A stretch of DNA of 64,000 bases. It comes from Chamaecyparis obtusa (lineage: Eukaryota > Streptophyta > Pinopsida > Cupressales > Cupressaceae). The notes below the pieces were generated by a model. That model saw only the letters and a list, made by a program, of their open reading frames with translations. It made no database searches and was not told the origin of the DNA. The stretch lies in the NCBI GenBank assembly GCA_027943335.1, contig BSBK01006347.1, positions 806,001-870,000 of the forward strand, written 5' to 3'. The translations under genes and the position numbers were made by a program. Each line of letters starts with the position of its first letter. The stretch's first letter is position 1. This document shows, piece after piece, positions 1-9,690 of the stretch.

Positions 1-51
1 AATGTTTTGAGGACTTCTAACATTCTACTGTGGATGACTTCTTTGATTTTG

Positions 52-804
52 CTAAGTCTGATTTCTTTGATTTGATCTAAAATTCATAGCTCTATGACCA
101 AACTTGTTGCATGAATAACAGTAACCATTGAAAGGTCTTACCTCTTTAAAATCTCTTACTATGTGACCATGCTTGTTACAGGCATAACACGTTTTGTTTA
201 CTGGCTTGCGCTCATCTTTAGATGGTTCTGCTTTAGCTTCAATATGATCTTCAGTCTTCTTAGCTTCTGTAGATTCTTCTGGTGCTTTCATTCTTCCTCG
301 CATATCATTGATTTGATTTTGTGCTTCATTTAATCCAATACCAAAGGTATCTCCTTTAATATTTTGTGCATACAACTGTGACTCTATTAGATCCTTGCTT
401 GTGTGCAATTTGTCAATATGATTCTTTGCTTCAGTCAATTCAGATTCCACTTGCTTCTTGATGTTCTCTAACTCTAAGATTTTCATGTTTGCTTGCCTCA
501 GTTCTTCATCCAACTGCTTGTTTTCATTGGCATGTTCTTCATAGGCTTTCTGATTGTTAAATAGCTTTTCATCCAACTTTTCAATTTGATCCTTCAGAGA
601 TGTGTTTTCCTCATTCAACTTTTTGACCATTTTCCCTAAATCACTATTTGAACAATCCTTCAAATATTTTCTCAATTTCTTGATGAATACTTGAGAACCA
701 CTAACCTTTAGTTTCAGTTCTTCAATTTCCCTTTCAGATCTGTCAAGGTCTTCAAGAGCTGCTTCAAGATTTTTCTTCAGATGTTTCACTTCTTCCAAAC
801 CCAT
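52..804 (-). CDS. gag: Copia gag-like protein, coiled coil plus two zinc-knuckle-like motifs
   Basis: A 250-residue open frame lies just inside the primer-binding site and LTR of a - strand copia element, the usual place of gag. Residues 1 to about 145 are Glu/Lys/Leu-rich with heptad-like spacing, so a long coiled coil is likely. Near the C-terminus are two zinc-knuckle-like motifs, each beginning C-Y-x-C-N-K and having the G-H step, about 25 residues apart. In both, the last metal-binding Cys is Phe, so zinc binding is doubtful. The usual N-terminal UBN2/gag domain of copia elements is not seen, so the start may be a deletion product or a divergent gag. The frame has no internal stop, in contrast to most of the window. 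The rest of pol lies beyond the left edge. Identification as gag rests on position and knuckles. Confidence 0.72.
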   Translation of the reverse strand: MGLEEVKHLKKNLEAALEDLDRSEREIEELKLKVSGSQVFIKKLRKYLKDCSNSDLGKMVKKLNEENTSLKDQIEKLDEKLFNNQKAYEEHANENKQLDEELRQANMKILELENIKKQVESELTEAKNHIDKLHTSKDLIESQLYAQNIKGDTFGIGLNEAQNQINDMRGRMKAPEESTEAKKTEDHIEAKAEPSKDERKPVNKTCYACNKHGHIVRDFKEVRPFNGYCYSCNKFGHRAMNFRSNQRNQT

Positions 805-844
805 GATCTCCTTGAGTGGTTAAACTTGTCTTTAGAGGACCAAG

Positions 845-858
845 ACTCTGATACCAAT
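845..858 (-). other. Primer-binding site (initiator-Met tRNA type)
   Basis: Read on the - strand this is ATTGGTATCAGAG, directly after the LTR end CCTAACA. It matches the plant copia primer site complementary to the 3' end of initiator tRNA-Met and fixes the element's orientation. Confidence 0.85.
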
Positions 859-1908
859 TGTTAGGAATGGGAACACTGAGAGGGGGGGGGGGGGGGGGGG
901 GGGTGAATCAATGTTCTATATAATTACTTTCTGATACTTGAAACTTAACTCAATAACTTAGATGTTGAACTGAATATTAAAGCATGTAAAGTAATAAGCA
1001 CGTAACACCATATATGATTACAGGGAAACCTTGGCCAAAGAAAAAACTCTGGTGGGAATTAATACCCACTAATAATTGTACTTGTGTATTATGAACCTGT
1101 TAATGTTCCTTAGCCCTGTTAGGAGCTATCATTACAAAGCTTAAGTACAAAGACCTTGTCAAGGGTCAAACCCTGCTAGGAGTCTTTTACAATTAACCCT
1201 GTTAAGGGTGAGGACACACTTTCCTAGAGCTCACTTGTCAAGTGGTGAAGGCTACAACCTTCTAGATATCAGATACACATTATATCTACAAGGTGAACTG
1301 TTGTTGTGACATTGCTTATCTGATCAGTTCCTTATGTGTGCTGATGCTTTAACCTCTTGTAAAGCTCTACAACATTCTAACTACTCTTCACATACTTTCG
1401 CTCTTATTATATCCACTCTATATCACATGCCATTCTCAAATACAAAGGCGCATGTCTTATTTATATGTGCTAACAAAACTATTCACTTAGTCAACCTATA
1501 ACTAATTACATACAATGCTTCCAAATGAATTGGCTCAAGCGTGTTTACATACAATTAGATTTTCATGTTTATAACACAAATACAATAGGCACATAGCCTT
1601 TACAAAACAATATTATAAGTGCTAACCAAAATACTAACAGTCAACTGCATACTCTATTCTGCTCTGCCGCTCACTGTCTGTGTCACTTCAACTTGATGTA
1701 TCTTCATCCTACTAACTCATCTGATCATGTACTCTTAACCATAGCTAAATAACATAACTAAAAGCTTGTATTATAGGGGGCATACCAAAACTCGGTCATA
1801 TGCACATGTGTTGATGCTCTGTTCATCTGGTGCTCTACTAACTATCTAGTCTTCCATACTTAGCCATTTTTATGATCTTCTAAGTTATGCGCTGACTCCA
1901 AAACTCCA
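859..1908 (-). repeat. 5' LTR of a copia element
   Basis: Starts (in + coordinates) with TGTTAGGAAT beside the primer site and carries the G-rich stretch followed by GTGAATCA that also marks the other copia LTRs here. A - strand TATA-like box lies at about 1457-1468 (CATATAAATAAG). The right edge is put near a CA at 1908, where LINE coding similarity begins; it could be off by tens of bases. No partner LTR is in the window, so only this end of the element is visible. It interrupts the RT domain of the LINE at 1909-6110. Confidence 0.65.
882..903 (+). repeat. G22 homopolymer inside copia LTR
   Basis: Twenty-two consecutive G residues between GAACACTGAGA and TGAATCA. The other copia LTRs have only short G runs at the corresponding place (14056-14067, and a C run at 58292-58299 in the opposite orientation). 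Length may be unstable or a sequencing artefact. Confidence 0.9.
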
Positions 1909-1909
1909 T

Positions 1910-3800
1910 ATGACTTTGTTTCCATAATGACAATACTAAATTATAGTCATATACATCAGTATAGTCAACTTTCCAACATCCATTGCTTTATGAATCCAAA
2001 TGCCTCCATGCACTTGCATAAGAAAATCCATTCAACTTTGTTGCATGGCTTTTTTATATCAAGTTTTATAAGCATACTAGGATCTTTGTTTTATTGGACA
2101 GAGTGGATAGCTTCTTGGGCTATTATTACTTCATGAAAGATGTATCTTATAGGTACAAACATAGTCTTCTCATTTGAAATTAGATCCGATAATAGTTTAT
2201 TAACTCTATTAGCTAGGGTTTTAGTTAAAATTTTGTAGATAGTATTACATAAAGATATGGGTCTATAGTCCTCCAAATTCTCAGTTTTCTCTTTTTTGGG
2301 GATAAGTGTGAGGAAGGTGTTGTTAATCTCCTTTAAAATTCTTCCTAAGTTTCTAATGCTTTTAAGGACCTCTGTTACTTATTCTCCTAATAATGACCAA
2401 CATTTCTAAAAGATTAAAGTCGGGAATCCATCCAATCCTGGGGCCTTATCCGAGTGCATTTGTTTCAAAGAAGCCTCAATTTCATTTTTGGTGAACTTTT
2501 CATTTAACATTTTATTTTTTTCCTTTGTAATAATCTTGGGTATATTTTCTATGATTCTTTGTTGTGCTGCTAGGTTGTAACCTTCCCAATTGTTAAGGAT
2601 TATTTCGAAATGATTCATCATTTCCTCCTTAATCCTTGTTGGATCTTCTAGATTTGTCCCATTTGAGTACTTTATTCTTGTGATTTTGTTAACATTTCCT
2701 ATTATTTTTGTATTGTTATGAAATAATTTTGTGTTTTTATCCCCTTCTACTAACCAAATTTCCCTTGACTTTTGTTGGCAATAGATTTCTTCTCTAGCCA
2801 ATACCTCTTCATATCTATTTAATAGTTCTTTTTCTTTCAATTAGCTTGCTTGGTCCATTTCATTAACCAAGTCTTCTTCATTTAAAGTAGTTAGTTCTTT
2901 TTCCAAACTTTCTTTTATTTCAAAAATATTCCATTTTTGAAGTTTCCTTTTTATTCTTTTTGCTTGACCATGAAACAGTAAGCCTTAGAACCCTTAACAT
3001 GTTCTTATTTCCACCATCCTTCAATTTTTTGGAATAAATTATCATCCCTTAACTTCATTTTCTTAAACTTAAAGGGGACATCTATTTGGTTTACTTTCAT
3101 CACTTAAAGATAATTGCACAGGGAAGGGACCTGATCCTGAGTTGGGTAGGATTATTGCATTGAGGTTGTAATTAAAGTCCTATATATCATCCTAAAAAAT
3201 TAATCTATCAAGATTCTCAATAATGTGGCTAAAACCTAACTTCCTTTTATTCCAAATATATGCCTTTTTTTATGAATTAATCTCTATCATTACATTCTTA
3301 TTCACCCAACCTTTGAATTCTATTGTGGTTTGAGATTCTTCCATGTTTCTCTTTGTTTCTCTTTGTTACTCATAATAGATTTGAAGTCTCCTCCAATGAT
3401 AGAATTTTGCCCAAAGTTGGTTTCCATCAAAGATTCAATTTCCTTCCATATAGTCATCTTGTCTTGAATTAGTTTAGGGATATATATGTTTATTAACCAG
3501 AACCTTAGATTATTTCTAGTACTTCTACTACAACAACAAATACAATTCTTTTGACTGTAAATTTCCTCATATACTACCACTTGAGGGTCCCAGATAATGG
3601 CTATCTCCCAAAAGCACCCTTAGCTAAAACCCCATCCAATCTCCATAGTCTAATTTTCTTCTTAAAAACTTCCAACTCTTCCTTGTCCAATTTGGTTTCT
3701 TGAAGCATTATTATTTTATATTTTAAAGAAAATATGCAACATTCGATAATTTATTGCTTGTTAGGGGCATTCATGCCCCTAAGATTCCATGTCAATACTC
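1910..3800 (-). pseudogene. LINE ORF2 fragment: endonuclease and reverse transcriptase
   Basis: Broken coding sequence for the LINE replicase. The piece at 3320-3580 has the endonuclease motif G-G-D-F (usual form GDFN) after an N-I-Y-I-P stretch. The piece at 2406-2840 is the pre-RT region, with the typical S-R-x-x-W-L-x-x-G-D-x-N-T-x-x-F-H pattern and the K-A-P-G-L-D-G-F signature. The piece at 2091-2276 has R-P-I-S-L-C-N and the region leading to the first catalytic Asp. Translation continues past a stop through L-I-K-L-D-I-K-K-A (about 2040-2070) and is lost near 1910. The later YADD/FADD block is missing, so the fragment cannot encode active RT. Confidence 0.75.
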
Positions 3801-4931
3801 TCATGGTGCCTTGAGAAGGACCTTCTCCTTCTAATATTTAAGAATTTCATTTATCTTTGTTTGATCAGAGGCAAACCCAACCATCTGCCTTAATTAATTG
3901 AGTGATTTTCTTCCTCTTTTCTTGGTTACTTTTGCACAATCAAGGGAGGATCAACCCACACTAGTTAGAGCTAGGCCCCAAATTCTGTTGTCCCTCTATT
4001 TGTTCTTGACTTCATTCTCTTCTATCCCTAAAATCTCTTCTCCTTCTTCCAAGTCCATAGTGTCAAGTAAATTCTTAATCAAAACTTGTTTTTCCTTGAA
4101 CTTGACCCTTTTTTTATTGTACTTTTGAAGGTTGTCTTTGCTAACTTATAAATCCTCTTCCTCTAGTCCAATTCCATAATCCATACCTTCCAAATCTGCA
4201 AGGATTTCTCCTTCTTTGAGAGAATCTAATTGTCTCCTAACAACTTTCTTGATTCCTTCTACTTCCTCCATAATATTATGAAGAGATTCTTTATAATCAT
4301 TAATTTTGATGTCCTCATTATTTATTTCAGGCCTTTGGACATTTGGTTGTATAAATTCTTTATCATCACTTATCAGTTCCAAATCACTTTTTGTAGGTGT
4401 ATCATATTATGGAGGAATACTTAATTCCTTAGGATTATAAATTTTCCATTATATTACCTTTGGATTATCCCTCTTCCTCTTTTGTTTAGGTTCAGAGGGA
4501 GTCATATCATTATTTCTTTTATCCATCCTCAAAGCATCCTCCCTATATTTTATACTGTTATTGTTGTTAATAGGATGTAAATCATTATTATTTCTTCTAT
4601 TTGTATTGATAGAGCTAGAGTATTCATTTTCAGCTCTTAATTGTAGATTTTCAATTTCAGGTCTTGAGGTCTTAGATCTTCTATCATTTAATACCAGTTG
4701 ACTCTTTCTATCGATGATATCCAACCCATCTATTTCCCCCTGATAAAAGGAGGTTTTAATATTACATACTCCTCTGTTGGTGACAATTTTTAAAGTCTCT
4801 AGTGTCTCAATCTTAGGGTTTAGATTAAGAAGTACTTTAACCTCTTTAGAGATATCATCATTTGAAATACCTTCACATCCTAAAAAAGTACCCTAGTTTG
4901 ACCTAATTTCATCTAAGACCACTAGCATACA

Positions 4932-5067
4932 TGTTGACTTGGTGGTCAGCACCTCCTTGGAGATTCGTGACATGACTTAACCACCTCCTATGGGTCAGGT
5001 TAAATCTAACATTTGTATCAGACATTGACAGTTCAATATTTTGGTGCAATGGCAAATGATTCCAACA
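4932..5067 (+). repeat. TRIM LTR, left copy
   Basis: 136 bp, TG...CA bounded. Differs from the right copy by only about ten substitutions, e.g. AACATTTGTATCAGACATTG versus GATATTTGTATCAAGCATTG. Confidence 0.9.
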
Positions 5068-5148
5068 ATTGGTATTAGAGCCTTGGGTCATGGGCTTGAG
5101 TCTCCCTTTAGTGGGTGTTGAAGGCTCATTCGGAGTTGAGGGAGATAT

Positions 5149-5284
5149 TGTTGACTTGGTGGTCAACACCTCCTTGGAGATTCGTGACATGACTTAACTG
5201 CCTCCTATGGGTCAGGTTAAATCTGATATTTGTATCAAGCATTGACAGTTCAAGATTTTGGTGCATTGACAAATGATTCCAACA
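5149..5284 (+). repeat. TRIM LTR, right copy
   Basis: 136 bp, same ends and length as the left copy, preceded by a polypurine tract. Confidence 0.9.
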
Positions 5285-6110
5285 AGACAATATTCCACTG
5301 GGATCCAACCTAAATTTACCCATTTAGGTATAACATCTACTTTATATGTGTAAGGATTTAAATGTGTAAACCATTTGATAAATTGTAACTGATATCCTTT
5401 AAAAAATCTAATTTTGCCAAATAAAATTTCATCCCTAATTTATCAATTATTTCATAGAATGAATAGAACATTTTTTCCTAGGTTAGAAATACTTACTTGA
5501 TTGGGTAACTTATTGTTCAACCATTCTTTCATGTTTGAGAGGGATAGGTTTTTGCCACTCAAGAAAGCCAAGACACCCAAGTATGAATATTTTTCCCAAA
5601 TAGGTCTAATAAAATCTATATCCACCTTGAATATTTTTCTTGTCCCATTCCTAAGAATGTGGTCACTTTTGGAGGTTGCATGAGCCATCTTTGGGTTAGA
5701 GTATTTTATTTCCCCTAAAGGGACATTGTTGGCTCTAGTAGATGGGTTTTTAAAAGTCTAATTATGTAAGTTGATCTCTTGATTCTTTGTCAAATCCCAA
5801 CCTCCATGACCATCCCTTTATGAAGAAACAATATTCCAATGACTGGGTACTTGAGGTTTCATCTAAGTCCTAATCTAATGCTTGGCCTTCCTAGAGCAGA
5901 CTACTTGCCATCCTTGTTTGGTGGTCAGGATTGCAGGCCCAAAATTTTCACATAGGTCCATTTTCTTCTTTCCCAAAGTTGTTATGTTCACCCCCTTTAC
6001 AAAATAAGGAGGGTTTGAGGTATATTTTGGGAAGGATTTACCAAATTTGGTTGACAATTTGTCCTGAATAAGCACACAATGAGCCCAGAAATCTCATCGT
6101 GGGAAGCCTT

Positions 6111-7390
6111 TATTAATTTGCAGACTACATTTTTTGCTAATAGAGATAATGATTCCTAGTAGTAATTATTTTATTGTAATGTGATGTCTAATTTTTATCT
6201 ATCTTTATTATTTCTATTTATGTTTATAATAATCTTTATTTATTTGTTATATATCTATAATTATTTTGCCTTTTTAATGCTTATTTAAATTTTTTTATTC
6301 TCTATATCAAAATTTATATCTTATTTTTAAAGATTATATACAAGCAAGAGGATCAATCAAAGTCTATTTTTAGGAGCATGAGAATGAACCCTTAAAATTG
6401 TCAAATTTCAATTTCAATTTTCCTAGCTATTGAGTGTTAACTAACATATGTTGTATGAGACATATTGTTATGCTATAGTATTCAAAGAAATTCATTGTGT
6501 AGTTAATTGGATAATATGATCTAAGTGTAACTCATCATAGCCCTCACTAGTGTATTAGTTCAACATCAATACATCTTGTATCACAACTTTTCCTTGTGTA
6601 TGTACACACAATGCCAAGATGCATTATGCATCGATGACTTTAATAGAATGGGTCAAAGAACATCTATGGAAGCATTGATTGCAATTAGTTCCTTGTAACT
6701 CAATATAAAATTGCATTATATGCACTTGATCTGATGTTAGGATCTAGGACTATTGATCTTGAATATTAACTTTTTTGCAATGATTAAATTAAGGTCCTTC
6801 AAATGTAATTAAAATGCGTGTATCAACATAATAATTAAAAAGTGATATTAAACATAAGAGAGAAGAAAAAACACAAGTTGATAACAAAGTTCACCAATTT
6901 CTTATGTCTCTTGGTCCCTCTAATGGAGTGGTCCCTCCCTGATCCTAATTCCAATTCTCTAATCTCCCATAAATTCTCTCACAATTTTCTCCCAAAAAAC
7001 ATGTCCCCGAGTACAAAAATTAACTCCCTTATTATACACAAAGCTTACCAAATATGGTATAGAACCGTATGATTTACCATATCACTAAAAATAACTCAAT
7101 CACTCCCCAAATAAACCAACTAAAGAAATGAAAGCCCCCCTTAATTATCGTCTTATGCCAAAACTATTAAGGGGGTTTTATTTTGAACCCATCAATCCAC
7201 TAATTTATATAAATGGAATAAAATTTAGTCTTTGACTAAATTGATAAGTTGGTTTTTTTAAAACAAATTATATATTTGGCTCTTAGTTTATTTTAGATTA
7301 ATTAAACTCCATGAATGGGAAGATCACGTCCCCCTTTTCCTCATTGGTGAGAGGCCTCCTTGACTATATCTTTCCCTTATTTATCGCCAT
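6111..7390. other. AT-rich intergenic stretch, no recognisable gene
   Basis: No coding similarity, paired repeats or RNA gene seen. Short frames such as that at 6842-7072 have no family signature. Could be eroded LINE 5' sequence or unknown repeat. Confidence 0.6.
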
Positions 7391-7394
7391 CAGG

Positions 7395-7455
7395 TTCGTT
7401 GGCCTAACAATCAGAGGTATGAGTGTATGGTAGGAGGTTGTGGGTTCAAAACCCC
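7395..7455 (+). repeat. tRNA-like segment, probable SINE head
   Basis: The stretch TTGGCCTAACAATCAGAGG resembles a pol III A box, and about 30 bases downstream GGGTTCAAAACCCC is a convincing B box with its T-arm pairing. No acceptor stem or good anticodon arm pairs around it, so it is not a working tRNA. Spacing suits a tRNA-derived SINE promoter. I could not define a body or a tail, so the element's limits are unknown. Confidence 0.42.
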
Positions 7456-7660
7456 CTATGATTCCCTTTCTTTTATTTATGAAAGACAATAAGTTTACAT
7501 TAAATATTACAAGTGCCCTACACATTTAAAACAATGTGTGTGGTGCATTGGAAGGTGAAGGGATAGTGGGAGAAAGGTTGGGGGGTTAGAAATCCCTAAT
7601 ATTTATTTTAATCATATGCTGCCAAAGTCAACCATTGCACAAGGTGCTACATGTTTCTTG

Positions 7661-9168
7661 TGTTGGATTACAGAGAGCGGGGATGAATCAATAATCCCTG
7701 ATTCCTAATACCTAAAACACTTTTCTCTGATTAACTCGGTGACAACTTGATTAAACACAGTTCACTCTTTACTGATAATATTAAATAAACTTTAATAATT
7801 AGTAAACCATTCACATAAACCATTCACAACATGTAACACCAATATTTAACGTGAAAACCCAGCGTTGGGAAAAACCACTGTGGGAATTGTCACCCACTAA
7901 GAAAATACTCTTTTGAAGTATTCTCGGTTAAAAGCCAGTTTGGTTAAAGATTATAATACACACTATTAGGTGTGACCCAATCAAGGGATTTACCTCAGAT
8001 CTATTAGGAACTTCATCCTGTTAGGAGTGACCTTATTAGAGGGCTTCAAACTCTCTTTAGAATGTTACCTTTTTCAAGGATTTTACAATAAGACTGTTAA
8101 GTCCACTCTGTTAAGATATTTCTCTGTTACAAATGTTAATAAGCAATAGTAAATAAATTAACCTGTAGATTTGAAACTATCTTTTCTTAATCAGATCCTT
8201 TGTGTGCTCTTCTATCTCCACTTTCCACTTGCTTCAACACTTCATCAGATCCTACTTTCCCACTCAGAATCTTTATGTTCCTTCTTCACTACATCAGTCA
8301 GTGACTCATCTTTTCATCCTTTTCATCACTTTTGCAGCCATTTGTTCATACAAATTCATCCTTTATATAGACAATTTTTGCCTCTTAATCTCCTCTATTA
8401 CATTTTTCTTTGATCAATCTCAGCCATCCAATTTATTTCATAAAATTATTCATTGTATCTAGATCTCAATAACACATTTTCATTTCACCTTGGAACTTGA
8501 AATTTTCTAGAAACTTGTTCCATTCTATTTTTACCATTTAGATCTTTACGTAAATCTTCTCCTTGAATTTTCTTGTCCGTAGATCTCTGTAACTAACTTT
8601 CCTTGTCATCATAACCATCCAACTCATTATAGCTAATCATTAAATATCGTTCCAATCCTTACATTTAATATATGTTCCTTGCTCAATGTCCTTCATTTGA
8701 ATTTCAGTTACCTTCACTCGATGCCTTGAGTTCCTCTCGCTTTACCAAATCACTTCATTTTACTTTTACCTTACCAAGTGACTTTTCCTTCTTGGTAGCC
8801 AAAATATTTTAACTTACTGACTTGACAAAACTTCATTACCATGCTTTATCGACTTAACATAATCATATGTTAGATAAAAAATAATTATATCAAAATAATA
8901 TTAACATTGTTCGATTTGTATCAATTGCCCATTTATGTTCTTCAACTTCACAACATCTCATTTCTTCTTCTTAACTCATTCAACTTATACCATAAACTGA
9001 GTGATATGACAACATAATATAAACCAAAAATTGATTGCTTGACATCAATGACAAGACAATAAATGATCTAACCTTTCTACTCTCTTGTATTCTCCTGATC
9101 TTGACTAGTCTTCAATGTCATCACCATCATATAATCAATCTTCAACATTATTATTAGGTATAGTAACA
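7661..9168 (-). repeat. 3' LTR of copia element (left copy)
   Basis: Begins TGTTGGATTACAGAGAG and ends TATAGTAACA. Aligns over its whole length with 14043-15550. A - strand TATA box CTATATAAAG lies at 8361-8370. Confidence 0.88.
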
Positions 9169-9182
9169 ATCTCCCTCTTTGG
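9169..9182 (-). other. Polypurine tract of the copia element
   Basis: On the - strand CCAAAGAGGGAGAT lies directly before the 3' LTR, the usual plus-strand priming tract of plant copia elements. Confidence 0.8.
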
Positions 9183-9199
9183 CATTGATGGAAACACTA

Positions 9200-9690
9200 A
9201 CAATATTCAGTGTTCAATTGATGATGGTACACTTCACTATCATTCATATAATGTACTCACTTTGAGTTATAACTTATCCTTTGCTTGATCTTCCTTCTGT
9301 AATCTTTCATCTATAATTTATCTCTCTCTATTAGTAGTAGTCTTCTTTACTATTCTACTCCTTTTTATGTTTTTGTTCTCCCTTCTTTATGCAATCAGTG
9401 CATCAACAATATTCTCCTTCTTTCATATATTCTCCCTCTTCTCCAATAATCAATTGGTTTACTCTCCCTCTTTTAGTAATATTCCCCCTCTTTGATAGCA
9501 ATGTCAAAGAAACATAAAATTAAATCATACCTTAAATGTATAAATCTCTCATTGCAGTCATAAACTTATGTTTCACATCTTCAGGATTCACCTAAAGAGT
9601 GAACACTATCATCAACCCACAAAATAGATATTCAAATGAATTCCTAAATTGATGCAGCATGCATCTTGCCTTAGTGAACATTAGATAGGG
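9200..9690. other. Copia 3' untranslated region
   Basis: Between the end of RNase H and the polypurine tract. Pyrimidine-rich on the + strand, with repeated CTCCCTCTT and ATTCTCCTTCTT motifs. No coding signal. Confidence 0.6.

Larger units (their letters stand above)
4932..5284 (-). mobile_element. TRIM: 353-bp terminal-repeat retrotransposon in miniature
   Basis: Two direct terminal repeats of exactly 136 bp (4932-5067 and 5149-5284) both begin TGTTGACTTGGTGGTCA and end CCAACA. The 81-bp interior starts ATTGGTATTAGAGCC, a good match to the initiator-Met tRNA primer site, and ends in a purine tract, GAGTTGAGGGAGATA, before the second repeat. These features read on the + strand, so the element itself is + oriented inside a - strand LINE; the - strand given here follows the host ORF1. 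Flanks ATACA (4927-4931) and AGACA (5285-5289) match at four of five bases, consistent with a 5-bp target duplication. It has no coding capacity and must have moved with enzymes from another element. Confidence 0.9.
4146..5690 (-). pseudogene. LINE ORF1 (DUF4283-like), split by a TRIM insertion
   Basis: On the - strand ORF1 probably starts at the Met near 5688. Its first part has an L-S-x-x-x-M-K-x-W-L-N-N-K-L-P pattern typical of the N-terminal half of DUF4283 proteins of plant LINEs. The domain resumes with W-V-N-L-G-W-I-P-V-E-Y next to the TRIM at about 5290-5320 (usual form W-V-x-L-P-x-L-P-x-x-Y-W). On the other side it continues with an I-x-x-x-x-G-T-F-L-G-C-like stretch at about 4870-4920. 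Basic and acidic low-complexity C-terminal pieces follow at 4449-4724 and 4146-4382. ORF1 proteins bind LINE RNA. Several stops make this copy non-functional. Confidence 0.65.
1909..6110 (-). mobile_element. Degenerate LINE (L1-like), interrupted at both ORFs
   Basis: On the - strand the order is ORF1 with a DUF4283-like domain (about 4146-5690), APE-type endonuclease (about 3320-3800) and reverse transcriptase (about 1910-2840), the standard plant L1 layout. The RT is cut near 1908 by a copia LTR, so the remaining 3' part is expected beyond the left edge of the window. ORF1 is split by a TRIM element. Stops and frameshifts are frequent, so this is an old copy. The 5' boundary near 6110 is a guess; I found no target-site duplication. 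Confidence 0.7.

Noticed and set aside
7395..7455. Functional tRNA gene
   Set aside because: No acceptor stem and no acceptable anticodon arm.
8171..8462. Two overlapping 80-residue frames
   Set aside because: They lie in the copia LTR, are Ser/Phe/Leu-rich from pyrimidine-rich DNA and are not kept in the partner LTR.
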